A stretch of 54,530 bases of DNA, taken from positions 1 to 54,530 of the forward strand of contig CALMPB010000314.1 in the NCBI GenBank assembly GCA_937871985.1. The letters are read 5' to 3'. The stretch comes from an uncultured Burkholderiaceae bacterium. GTDB lineage: Bacteria > Pseudomonadota > Gammaproteobacteria > Burkholderiales > Burkholderiaceae. The translations under genes were made by a program, and so were the position numbers. Under the pieces are notes generated by a model that worked only from the letters and a program-made list of their open reading frames with translations, was not told the DNA's origin and made no database searches. Shown one piece after another: positions 9,930 to 17,050 of this stretch. How positions within the stretch are numbered: position 1 is the first letter of the stretch; each line of letters begins with the position of its first letter.

Positions 9930-10021
9930 GAAAATACCCCCAGGCGGTGCCGCAACGCGGCTTGCAGCCCCCCGAGGGGGTGTTTTCGCCTTGGGAACGG
10001 CCCTGCGGCAAAAAGGGGGGA
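9930..10021. repeat. GC-rich palindromic element upstream of apt (dispersed-repeat-like)
   Basis: Contains several short hairpins: GCCGC-AAC-GCGGC, then CCCCC-CGA-GGGGG (9968-9980) followed by TGTTTT, and a further segment with GCGGCAAAAAGGGGGG. The style, C-run/G-run hairpins next to GCCGCAGGG-like and TTTTTG blocks, resembles short dispersed GC-rich repeats that I recall from intergenic regions of Burkholderiales genomes. Only one copy is visible here, so repeat status is inference. Confidence 0.4.
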
Positions 10022-10049
10022 GCAAAACAGGCTCAACTATAACCCTAAT

Positions 10050-10132
10050 CCCCAGGAGCGTGGACGGCAGAAACAGTCCGGACTGCAAAGCCCTCTGTCC
10101 GGTTGATACGTCCGCCGCCCGCGCTCCCGGGG
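10050..10132. ncRNA. Structured intergenic element, candidate small RNA or leader
   Basis: Lies within the 329-bp gene-free stretch 9913-10241 between apt and kdsD. The ends pair in register: CCCC (10050-10053) with GGGG (10129-10132), GGAGCG (10055-10060) with CGCTCC (10122-10127), and GGACG (10062-10066) with CGTCC (10109-10113). Inside is the 12-nt palindrome CAGTCCGGACTG (10074-10085). This suggests an extended hairpin of about 83 nt. I compared it by memory with 4.5S, 6S, tRNA and the common riboswitches and saw no match. Strand and function are unknown. The rest of the stretch (10133-10241) shows only an AT-rich TTTAAAAT block just upstream of kdsD. Confidence 0.35.
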
Positions 10133-10241
10133 ACTGCCGGCATTCAGCAGTCAGACGTCACGAAGCCCCGAGCCACGGCCTCCTGGCTGCGCCTTTGTTC
10201 AAAACAGCAACAGAAACGTCATGTGCGTTTAAAATCGGGAA

Positions 10242-11231
10242 ATGAAAATCGCCACGTTACCTTCAGCGGCTCAGTCCATGGAATCGGCCCACCGAACCTT
10301 TTCCATAGAAATCAGTGCATTGCAAGCACTGGACAGCCGTCTGGACGACAGTTTCAACCGCGCCGTAGCCATCATCCTGGGCTGCGAAGGCCGCGTCATC
10401 GTCACCGGTATCGGCAAGTCGGGGCATGTGGCAAAAAAAATCGCCGCCACGCTGGCCTCCACCGGAACACCCTCGTTCTTCATGCACGGCGTCGAAGCCA
10501 TACACGGCGACCTGGGCATGCTTACCCATCACGACGTGGTAATGGCCATTTCCTATTCCGGCGCGGCCCCGGAGCTGCTTACCGTGCTTACCGCCGCCAA
10601 GCGTATCGGCATACCGCTCATCGCCATCACGGGCAACGAACAATCCGAGCTGGCCGCCAATGCCGACCTGCACCTGAACGTCCATGTGCGGCAAGAGGCC
10701 TGCCCCCTCAATCTGGCGCCCACGGCCAGCACCACCGCCACGCTGGTACTGGGCGACGCCCTGGCCGTGGCCTGTCTGGAAGCGCGCAACTTCAGCGCCG
10801 AGGACTTCGCCCTTTCGCATCCCGGCGGGGCGCTGGGACGGCGCCTGCTTACCCACGTCAGCGACGTCATGCGCGTAGGCGACGCCCTGCCCATCGTCCA
10901 TCCCAATGCCGCCCTGCCCGAAGTCCTGGACGAAATGTCGCGCAAAGGCATGGGCATGACCATCGTCGTCGACGACAACCGCCGCCCCATCGGCATCTTC
11001 ACCGACGGCGACCTGCGCCGCCTCATCGTACGCCACGGCGACATCCGCCCGCTTACCGTTTCCGAGGGCATGTCCCGCAACCCCAAAAGCGTTGCGCCCA
11101 ACGCCATGGCGGTCGAAGCCGCCACGCTCATGGACGCCAGCCGCCTTACTCAGCTCCTGGTGGTCGACCCGGCCGGCGCGCTCGTGGGCGCCCTGCACAT
11201 GCACGACCTGCTGGCCGCCAAGGTAATCTAG
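10242..11231 (+). CDS. kdsD: Arabinose-5-phosphate isomerase KdsD
   Basis: Interconverts ribulose 5-phosphate and arabinose 5-phosphate, the first committed step toward Kdo for LPS. It has 329 residues, the family norm. The N-terminal SIS sugar-isomerase domain (about 40-170) contains VTGIGKSGHVAKKIAATLASTG, the HGDLGM segment and SYSGAAPELL. The PTASTTATLVLGDALA stretch and HPGGALGRRLL are typical of KdsD/KpsF. Two CBS domains follow (about 205-329). It heads the run kdsC-lptC-lptA-lptB. The stop codon is embedded in the motif CTAGGGCCTGTCAACA, which recurs at the grxC stop. Confidence 0.95.
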   Translation: MKIATLPSAAQSMESAHRTFSIEISALQALDSRLDDSFNRAVAIILGCEGRVIVTGIGKSGHVAKKIAATLASTGTPSFFMHGVEAIHGDLGMLTHHDVVMAISYSGAAPELLTVLTAAKRIGIPLIAITGNEQSELAANADLHLNVHVRQEACPLNLAPTASTTATLVLGDALAVACLEARNFSAEDFALSHPGGALGRRLLTHVSDVMRVGDALPIVHPNAALPEVLDEMSRKGMGMTIVVDDNRRPIGIFTDGDLRRLIVRHGDIRPLTVSEGMSRNPKSVAPNAMAVEAATLMDASRLTQLLVVDPAGALVGALHMHDLLAAKVI

Positions 11232-11254
11232 GGCCTGTCAACAACCTATCACCC

Positions 11255-11854
11255 ATGCAAACCACAACCATCCCCCATCCCGCCGAAGCATTGATCCTGG
11301 CCAAGGTGGCTCCGGCCGTCGTCGAGCGCGCCCGCCAGGTTCGCGTCATGGCCTTCGACGTCGACGGCGTGCTGACCGACGGCAGCCTCTGGTACAGCGA
11401 AAACGGTGAAACCGTGAAACGCTTCAACGCCCTGGACGGACACGGCTTGCGCCTGATGGGCGAAAGCGGCATAGCCGTGGCGCTCATTACCGGGCGCGAA
11501 GGCCCCATCGTCGCGCGCCGCGCGGCCGAACTGGGTATCTCATTGGTCAAGCAGGGCGTGCGCGACAAGGCCCAGGCCCTGGCAACGCTTGCGCAGGAAC
11601 AGGGCTGCGCCTTGAGCCAGCTGGGCTTCATGGGCGACGACATCATCGACCTGCCCGCCCTGCAACGGGTCGGGTTCGCCGCCAGCGTGCCCAACGCCCC
11701 CGCCTACGTCAGCCAGGCGGCGCACTGGGTGGCGTCCGAACGCGGCGGCTACGGCGCCGCGCGCGAGTGCTGCGACCTCGTCCTGGCGGCCCAGGGCCGG
11801 CTGCGCGCGTTCTTCGGCCCCAATGCCCTGGTTCTGGGCGGCGTTGCACAATAA
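11255..11854 (+). CDS. kdsC: Kdo-8-phosphate phosphatase KdsC
   Basis: HAD-superfamily phosphatase that releases Kdo from Kdo 8-phosphate. It has 199 residues from ATG at 11255. The nucleophile motif is DVDGVLTDG (D35 and D37), followed by the family segments NALDGHGLRLM, ALITGREGPIVARRA and the acidic FMGDDIIDLPAL motif. It has no cap insertion, as expected for the tetrameric KdsC subclass. It starts 23 bp after the kdsD stop and ends 4 bp before the lptC start, so it is co-transcribed and possibly translationally coupled. A longer upstream open frame overlapping kdsD is not real coding sequence. Confidence 0.94.
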   Translation: MQTTTIPHPAEALILAKVAPAVVERARQVRVMAFDVDGVLTDGSLWYSENGETVKRFNALDGHGLRLMGESGIAVALITGREGPIVARRAAELGISLVKQGVRDKAQALATLAQEQGCALSQLGFMGDDIIDLPALQRVGFAASVPNAPAYVSQAAHWVASERGGYGAARECCDLVLAAQGRLRAFFGPNALVLGGVAQ

Positions 11855-11858
11855 GAGC

Positions 11859-12479
11859 ATGAAAGAACGCGTTCCATCGATCGTCGCCGTATTCCTGCTG
11901 TTCGTGCTGGTGGCCAGCACCTGGTGGGCCGCCGGCTATACCCAGCGCGCCGTGCACATCGAACCGCCGCGCCGCGTCACCCATGAAAAGGACTCGTGGG
12001 CCGATAAGTTCGTCATGGTGCGCACCGACCCGGCCGGCATGGCCGTCAATCGCCTGGAAGGCACCCATATGGAGCACTTCCCCGACGACGATTCCTATAA
12101 GGTCACCAACCCCAGGGCCGTCGGCCAACGCACCGGCTCCCCCATCACCGTCGGCACGTCGCAAACCGCCGTCATGGACAAGAACGGTTCCCGCATCGTC
12201 ATGACCGGCCATGCCCGCCTGCATCGCCAGGCCGACGAAGGGCGCGCGGCGCTGGACGTCACCAGCGAACAGATTACCCTGTTGCCCGACGAGGACGCCG
12301 CCTTCACCGACCTGCCGGCCCTGGTCGTCAACGGCAACTCCACCATGACGGGCAAAGGCATGAGGTACGATAACAAAACCCGGACGCTGAAGGTGTTTTC
12401 AGCCAGCGACGTGAAAATATCGGGCCAGGATAGCCAGAAATCCCGATCGACAACCAAAAAAACAGAACCCAAACCATGA
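11859..12479 (+). CDS. lptC: LPS export ABC transporter periplasmic protein LptC
   Basis: Bitopic inner-membrane component of the Lpt bridge that passes LPS from LptBFG to LptA. It has 206 residues with one N-terminal transmembrane helix (about 7-26, VAVFLLFVLVASTWWAAGY) and a periplasmic beta-jellyroll domain. The segment MEHFPDDDSYKVTNP and the late TGKGMRYDNKTRTLKVF resemble LptC sequences. The C-terminal tail is Ser/Lys-rich. Its TGA stop overlaps the lptA ATG (ATGA at 12476-12479), a classic translational-coupling junction. Position between kdsC and lptA supports the call, since LptC sequences diverge widely. Confidence 0.9.
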   Translation: MKERVPSIVAVFLLFVLVASTWWAAGYTQRAVHIEPPRRVTHEKDSWADKFVMVRTDPAGMAVNRLEGTHMEHFPDDDSYKVTNPRAVGQRTGSPITVGTSQTAVMDKNGSRIVMTGHARLHRQADEGRAALDVTSEQITLLPDEDAAFTDLPALVVNGNSTMTGKGMRYDNKTRTLKVFSASDVKISGQDSQKSRSTTKKTEPKP

Positions 12480-13150
12480 CTCTACGCAGCGCCTTCCTTC
12501 CGCTTTCCTGGCTGGCCGCCGCCTTGGCGCTGGCATGCTCGGCCGCCCACGCGGCGCCCGCCGCCGATTCGGCCACCAGCGCGGCCAACGCCAAGCCCGC
12601 GGCCTCCGCCAAATCCGGCTCAACCGCCCCAGGCGCCAAAAAGCCCGCCGACGAACCCGACACGCTCATCCTGTCCGACAGCCTGAACTACAACGACGCC
12701 AAAAAAGAAAGCACCTTCTCCGGCAACGTCGTCATGACGCGCGGCGCCATGACGCTGCGCGCCGACAAACTGGTCATGCACGAAGACGCCCAGGGCTTCC
12801 AGTTCGGCACCGCCACCGTCAACCAGGGCAAGCTGGTGTTCGTGCGTCAGGAAACGCCCGAAAAATTCGAAGTGGTCGAGGCCAAGGGACTGCGCGCCGA
12901 ATACAACGGCAAGACCAAAGAGATCGAAATGATCGGCGATGCGGTCGTGACCAAATTCGTATGCGGCAAACCCTTCGACAAAATCAGCGGAGACCGCGTC
13001 AAGTACAACCAGGAAACCAATATCTACGAGGCGTTCAGCAAGCCAGGGGCGACCTCGGCGCAAGGCGGACGGGTGCGCTCGATCGCCACGCCAAGCGCCA
13101 AGGCCGAGGCGGCGGCGGCCGACTGCCGGAAAAAATCGGCCAAACGCTAG
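12476..13150 (+). CDS. lptA: LPS transport periplasmic protein LptA
   Basis: Periplasmic bridge protein of LPS transport (OstA/LptA domain). It has 224 residues. A signal peptide is visible (about 1-28, ending near SAAHAAPA), followed by an Ala/Lys/Ser-rich spacer. The OstA-like domain (about 62-165) has SDSLNYNDAKKESTFSGNV, TRGAMTLRADKLVM and a G-DRVKYN repeat near its end. The C-terminus is Ala/Lys-rich. It overlaps lptC by 4 bases and is followed 57 bp later by lptB, matching the conserved operon order. Confidence 0.93.
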   Translation: MTLRSAFLPLSWLAAALALACSAAHAAPAADSATSAANAKPAASAKSGSTAPGAKKPADEPDTLILSDSLNYNDAKKESTFSGNVVMTRGAMTLRADKLVMHEDAQGFQFGTATVNQGKLVFVRQETPEKFEVVEAKGLRAEYNGKTKEIEMIGDAVVTKFVCGKPFDKISGDRVKYNQETNIYEAFSKPGATSAQGGRVRSIATPSAKAEAAAADCRKKSAKR

Positions 13151-13207
13151 GTAACAAACACCACGCAACGAACAACGCCCTCTCTTATTTTCCAGAAGAC
13201 GCCATCC

Positions 13208-14002
13208 ATGTTTCCTTCCGCCACGTCACGCACCAGCCAGCAACGTGCGCCAAGCGCCACGCACGGCAGCCTGCGCGCCACCGGCCTGCGCAAAACCTAC
13301 GGCAAACGCACCGTCGTGCAAGACGTCTCGCTGTCGGTGGACAGCGGCGAAGTCGTCGGCCTGCTGGGCCCCAACGGGGCCGGCAAAACCACCAGCTTCT
13401 ACATGATCGTGGGCATCGTGCCCACCGACTCGGGCCGCATCGAAATCGACAACACGCCCATCACCAGCATGCCCATGCACAAGCGCGCGCGGCTGGGGCT
13501 TTCGTATTTACCGCAAGACGCGTCGGTATTCCGCCGCCTGACGGTCGAAGAAAACATCCGCGCCGTGCTCGAACTGCAACTGGACGACAACGGCAAATCG
13601 CTGTCGTCGCACAAAATCGGCGAAAACCTGGAAACCCTGCTGGATGAACTGCAAATCGGCCACTTGCGCCGCAATTCGGCCATCTCGCTGTCGGGCGGCG
13701 AACGCCGGCGCGTGGAAATCGCCCGCGCCTTGGCCACGCATCCGCGCTTCATCCTTCTGGACGAACCCTTTGCGGGCGTCGACCCCATTGCCGTCATCGA
13801 AATCCAGCGTATTGTCCATTTCCTAAAAAACCGCAACATCGGCGTGCTGATCACCGACCACAATGTCCGTGAAACGCTGGGTATTTGCGACCGGGCCTAC
13901 ATCATCAGCGAAGGCACGGTGCTGACCAACGGCCACCCCAGCGAAATCATCGACAACGAGGCGGTGCGCAAGGTCTACCTGGGCAAGAACTTCCGCATGT
14001 AA
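13208..14002 (+). CDS. lptB: LPS export ABC transporter ATPase LptB
   Basis: ATPase that powers LPS extraction by LptFG. It has 264 residues, about 20 longer than E. coli LptB because of a Ser/Thr-rich N-terminus, so initiation slightly downstream is possible. The Walker A motif is GPNGAGKT (54-61), the Q loop is in [14 protein letters not shown], the signature is [14 protein letters not shown], Walker B is [13 protein letters not shown], and the switch histidine is in [10 protein letters not shown]. The C-terminal segment VRKVYLG is conserved in LptB. In many proteobacteria rpoN follows directly; here the next gene is hpf after 172 bp. Confidence 0.96.
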   Translation: MFPSATSRTSQQRAPSATHGSLRATGLRKTYGKRTVVQDVSLSVDSGEVVGLLGPNGAGKTTSFYMIVGIVPTDSGRIEIDNTPITSMPMHKRARLGLSYLPQDASVFRRLTVEENIRAVLELQLDDNGKSLSSHKIGENLETLLDELQIGHLRRNSAISLSGGERRRVEIARALATHPRFILLDEPFAGVDPIAVIEIQRIVHFLKNRNIGVLITDHNVRETLGICDRAYIISEGTVLTNGHPSEIIDNEAVRKVYLGKNFRM

Positions 14003-14089
14003 CGGCACCGCACGCCTTTCCCCCCGACCCTATGCAAAACCCCAATCCCCGGCACTTGATTTAGTTTGCATAAGCGATACACTGGACTC

Positions 14090-14163
14090 ATGACAACTTT
14101 CTTAAAAGGAGATCCATTTATTTCATGAACCCGCGCATTTTGCGCACGCTTGCTTATTTATAG
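14090..14163 (+). other. Two overlapping 12-codon reading frames upstream of hpf
   Basis: ATG at 14090 opens MTTFLKGDPFIS and stops at TGA 14126-14128. That stop overlaps (ATGA) an ATG at 14125 that opens MNPRILRTLAYL and stops at TAG 14161-14163, immediately before the GGAGAG ribosome-binding site of hpf. AAAAGGAG at 14103-14110 lies 14 bases upstream of the second ATG. The arrangement could be an upstream peptide leader or chance. No regulatory codon run is evident. Confidence 0.25.
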
Positions 14164-14174
14164 GAGAGCAGCAT

Positions 14175-14501
14175 ATGAACCTGAGCATTAGTGGTCGTCA
14201 TCTGGAAGTCACCCCGGCAATACACGCTTATGTCAAAAACAAAATGGCGCGAACTGCGCGGCATTTCGATAACGTCATAGACACACAGGTCATACTCTCA
14301 ATCGAGCGCCTCAAGCACACCGCCGAAGTCACCATGCACTTGCGCGGCAAAGACATCCACTGCGAAGCCACCGACGAAAACCTGTACGCCGCCATCGACC
14401 TTCTGGCCGACAAAATCGATCGCCAGGTCATCAAGTACAAAACCAAGGTTCAAAATCACGCTCACGAGCCCGTCAAAAGGCAGGAAATCGCTGCCGAATA
14501 G
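14175..14501 (+). CDS. hpf: Ribosome hibernation promoting factor (short form)
   Basis: Binds 30S/100S ribosomes and promotes hibernation in stationary phase. It has 108 residues, the short-HPF/YfiA size without the C-terminal dimerisation domain of long HPF. Family features include MNLSISGRHLEVTPAI, the basic KNKMARTARHFDNVI helix, AEVTMHLRGKDIHCEATDENLYAAID and LADKIDRQVIKYKTK. A good GGAGAG Shine-Dalgarno sequence precedes the ATG. It sits between lptB and ptsN as in the rpoN-hpf-ptsN clusters of other proteobacteria, but rpoN itself is missing from the usual slot. Confidence 0.95.
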   Translation: MNLSISGRHLEVTPAIHAYVKNKMARTARHFDNVIDTQVILSIERLKHTAEVTMHLRGKDIHCEATDENLYAAIDLLADKIDRQVIKYKTKVQNHAHEPVKRQEIAAE

Positions 14502-14655
14502 TTCCACGGGAACCACCTAGCAACACCCAAGCCGCCTGTTGCCGCCAAGCTGGCCGCACTCAAGGCTGCTCACTCGTCACCCTTGCGGCCTCAATCGCCA
14601 ACACGATTGGGGCCTCGGTGTTATATAAAGCGCCAATAATGCCGGCCAAGGCATA

Positions 14656-14661
14656 TATAAT
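14656..14661 (+). promoter_or_regulatory. Candidate -10 element (TATAAT) of ptsN
   Basis: A consensus TATAAT ends only 7 bases before the ATG at 14669, so transcription would begin at or next to the start codon. Other A/T-rich blocks (TTATATAAA at 14621-14629) lie just upstream. No good -35 box is seen at 17 bp, so the assignment is tentative. Confidence 0.4.
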
Positions 14662-14668
14662 GCACTCC

Positions 14669-15130
14669 ATGAACTTAATGTCGCGTATTTTGCCGCCGCA
14701 AAACATCGTGCTCGATCTGGCTGCCACCAGCAAAAAACGGGCGTTCGAACAGGCCGGCCTGCTCTTCGAGAACCACCACGGCATCGCCCGCACGGCGGTA
14801 TTCCAAAGCTTGATCGCCCGCGAGCGCCTGGGCTCGACTGCTTTGGGACACCACGTTGCCGTGCCGCACGGCCGCATCAAGGGCCTTAAAGAGCCATGCG
14901 CCGCATTTATCCGCCTGGCCGACCCGGTGCGCTTCGACCCCAGCGACGGCAGGCTGGCCAGCCTGCTTTTCTTCCTGCTGGTTCCGGAAACCGCCACGCA
15001 AATGCACCTGGACCTGCTGGCCGAAATCGCCAGGCTCGTTTCCAGCCCCACGGTGCGCCAGGCCCTTACCACCGAAACCGACATTGCGGCCATCCACAGC
15101 CTGCTGACCAGCGATGAAGCCGTCGAATAA
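14669..15130 (+). CDS. ptsN: Nitrogen-PTS EIIA protein PtsN (EIIA-Ntr)
   Basis: Phosphoryl-accepting EIIA domain of the regulatory nitrogen phosphotransferase system. From ATG at 14669 it has 153 residues, beginning MNLMSRILPPQNIVLDL like family members. The active-site histidine is in the AVPHGRIKGL motif (about residue 69), and the C-terminal LLFFLLVPETATQMHLDLLAEIA region is typical. Other in-frame ATGs at 14660 (with AAGG 8 bases upstream) and 14678 are possible starts. The downstream hprK and rapZ complete the cluster. HPr and EI-Ntr are not encoded in this window. Confidence 0.93.
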   Translation: MNLMSRILPPQNIVLDLAATSKKRAFEQAGLLFENHHGIARTAVFQSLIARERLGSTALGHHVAVPHGRIKGLKEPCAAFIRLADPVRFDPSDGRLASLLFFLLVPETATQMHLDLLAEIARLVSSPTVRQALTTETDIAAIHSLLTSDEAVE

Positions 15131-15142
15131 ACCGAGCCTGCC

Positions 15143-16072
15143 ATGCTAACCGTCCAAGAACTCGTCAGCGACAACGCCGACAAGATCACTTTCTCCTGGA
15201 TTGCCGGCATGGGCGCAGGCGGCAAGGTCATCCCCAACCAGGGTATGTACGGCGCCGACCTGGTCGGCCACCTGAACCTCATCCACCCGGCGCGCATCCA
15301 GGTCTTCGGCCCGGAGGAAATGCAGTACTACATTCGCTTCGAGCCCAAGCGCCGCCTGCACCACCTGGAAGACCTGGTCTCGGGCGGCGTGCCGGCCATG
15401 CTGCTGGCGGGCAATCTGTCCGCCCCCGACGACCTGCGCGAATTCTGCGAAACCCAGCACGTTCCGCTGCTGTCCACCTCCATCGACGCCGCCCAGCTCA
15501 TCGATCTGCTGCGCATCTATCTCGGCAAGCGCCTGGCGCCGGTTACCACCGCGCACGGCGTCTTCATGGACGTCCTGGGCCTGGGCGTGCTGATCACCGG
15601 CGAGTCTGGGCTGGGCAAAAGCGAACTGGCCCTCGAACTGATCTCGCGCGGGCACGGGCTGGTGGCCGACGATGCCGTCGAGCTCACACGCACGGCGCCG
15701 AACATCATCGAAGGCTATTGCCCGCCCCTGCTGCAAAACCTGCTCGAGGTCCGGGGGCTTGGGCTGCTGGACATCCGCACCATATTCGGCGAAACCTCGG
15801 TGCGCCGCAAAATGCGCCTCAAGCTGGTCGTCCACCTCATACGCTCCAGCGCCGACGCCTTCGAGCGCCTGCCGGTTCAAGACCTGACCCAGGACATCCT
15901 GGGCATTCCCATACGGCGCGTCATGCTGCAGGTGGCCGCCGGCCGCAACCTGGCCGTTCTGGTCGAAGCGGCCGTGCGCAACACCATCCTGACCCTGCGC
16001 GGCATCGACACCATGGGCGAATTCATCGAACGCCAGGCGCTGGCCATCATGCAAAGCACCAAGCAGGAATAA
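15143..16072 (+). CDS. hprK: HPr kinase/phosphorylase HprK
   Basis: Bifunctional enzyme that phosphorylates and dephosphorylates a serine of HPr; in Gram-negative bacteria it belongs to the regulatory PTS branch. It has 309 residues. The N-terminal domain (about 1-130) is followed by the catalytic domain with H138 in TTAHGVFMDVLG, Walker A GESGLGKS at 153-160, HGLVADDAVEL, the LEVRGLGLLDIRTIFGE signature and the C-terminal HLIRSSADAFERLP region. It begins 12 bp after the ptsN stop, so they form one unit. Confidence 0.95.
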   Translation: MLTVQELVSDNADKITFSWIAGMGAGGKVIPNQGMYGADLVGHLNLIHPARIQVFGPEEMQYYIRFEPKRRLHHLEDLVSGGVPAMLLAGNLSAPDDLREFCETQHVPLLSTSIDAAQLIDLLRIYLGKRLAPVTTAHGVFMDVLGLGVLITGESGLGKSELALELISRGHGLVADDAVELTRTAPNIIEGYCPPLLQNLLEVRGLGLLDIRTIFGETSVRRKMRLKLVVHLIRSSADAFERLPVQDLTQDILGIPIRRVMLQVAAGRNLAVLVEAAVRNTILTLRGIDTMGEFIERQALAIMQSTKQE

Positions 16073-16177
16073 ACGGCAAACGCCACGCGCTGCGAGCCCG
16101 CGGCTTTCGTCCGATACAATGCCAGAAACCCGTCAAGAATCACGGAGGGCGTTTTACATGCGGGAATCGTCATTGCC

Positions 16178-17050
16178 ATGCTGAAAGTCGTTCTGATCAC
16201 CGGCATTTCCGGCTCGGGAAAATCCGTCGCACTGCGGCTGCTTGAAGACTCGGGCTACACCTGCGTGGACAATCTGCCGGTACGCTTCCTGCGCGAATTC
16301 ATCGCCAGCACCCGCGAAGACAGCCTGGAGCGCGTTGCCGTGGCCATCGACGTGCGCTCGCCCGGCGAGCTGGACGGCCTGCCTTCGGTCATCACCGAAC
16401 TGCGCGCCACGGGCACCGAGTTCCGCGTCATTTTTCTGGATGCCAGCGACAACACGCTGATGCAGCGCTATTCCGAATCGCGCCGCCGCCATCCGCTTAC
16501 CGACCGGCTGCAGCAAGGCGGAAAATCGCCCTCTTTGCGCGACTGCATCGACACCGAACGCGAACTGCTGGCGCCGCTGCGCGAGCAGGAGCACGTCATC
16601 GACACCTCCGACCTCACCCCCGGCCAGCTGCGCGCCTGGATGCGCGACCTCATCCAGACCGACCGCGCCTCCCTGGTCCTGACCTTCGAGTCGTTCGCCT
16701 ACAAGCGCGGCGTGCCCGGCGATGCCGACCTGGTCTTCGACGTGCGCTGCCTGCCCAATCCGCATTACGACCGCGACCTGAGGCCTCTTACCGGCCGCGA
16801 CGAACCCGTGGCGCAATGGCTTGCCCAATTCGGCAGCGTGGAAACCATGATCGAGGACATCGCGGGCTTCATCCGCCGCTGGCTGCCCCTGTACATGCAG
16901 GACACCCGCAACTACCTGACCGTGGCCATAGGCTGCACGGGCGGGCAGCATCGTTCGGTATACGTCACCGAGCAGCTCGCCCAGCGCTTTGCCGATCACT
17001 CGCCCTTGCTGGTGCGCCATCGCAACCAGCCGCCCACCGATATCCCATGA
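16178..17050 (+). CDS. rapZ: RNase adapter protein RapZ
   Basis: P-loop protein (YvcJ/YhbJ family). The E. coli homologue binds the sRNA GlmZ and RNase E to control glucosamine-6-phosphate synthase. It has 290 residues. Walker A is GISGSGKS (9-16), followed by CVDNLPVRFL, FLDASDNTLMQRYSESRRRHPL and the C-terminal domain with DVRCLPNPH, FIRRWLPLY and IGCTGGQHRSVY. It lies 105 bp after hprK, in the usual ptsN-linked position. Its end overlaps the start of rlpA by 4 bases (ATGA). Whether its RNA-adapter role is conserved in this lineage is not known from sequence. Confidence 0.94.
   Translation: MLKVVLITGISGSGKSVALRLLEDSGYTCVDNLPVRFLREFIASTREDSLERVAVAIDVRSPGELDGLPSVITELRATGTEFRVIFLDASDNTLMQRYSESRRRHPLTDRLQQGGKSPSLRDCIDTERELLAPLREQEHVIDTSDLTPGQLRAWMRDLIQTDRASLVLTFESFAYKRGVPGDADLVFDVRCLPNPHYDRDLRPLTGRDEPVAQWLAQFGSVETMIEDIAGFIRRWLPLYMQDTRNYLTVAIGCTGGQHRSVYVTEQLAQRFADHSPLLVRHRNQPPTDIP

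Noticed and set aside
10050..10132. Identification of the structured element as 4.5S RNA, 6S RNA or a tRNA
   Set aside because: The GGTCCGGAAGGAAGCAGCC-type 4.5S loop, the 6S central bubble pattern and a GGTTCGA T-arm are all absent.
14050..14075. A sigma-54 promoter (GGCAC ... TTGCA) upstream of hpf
   Set aside because: The GG and GC elements are 17 bases apart instead of 12, so the spacing does not fit.
14003..14174. A degraded rpoN remnant between lptB and hpf
   Set aside because: No rpoN-like peptide (for example the RpoN box ARRTVAKYRE) can be read in any frame of this 172-bp gap.
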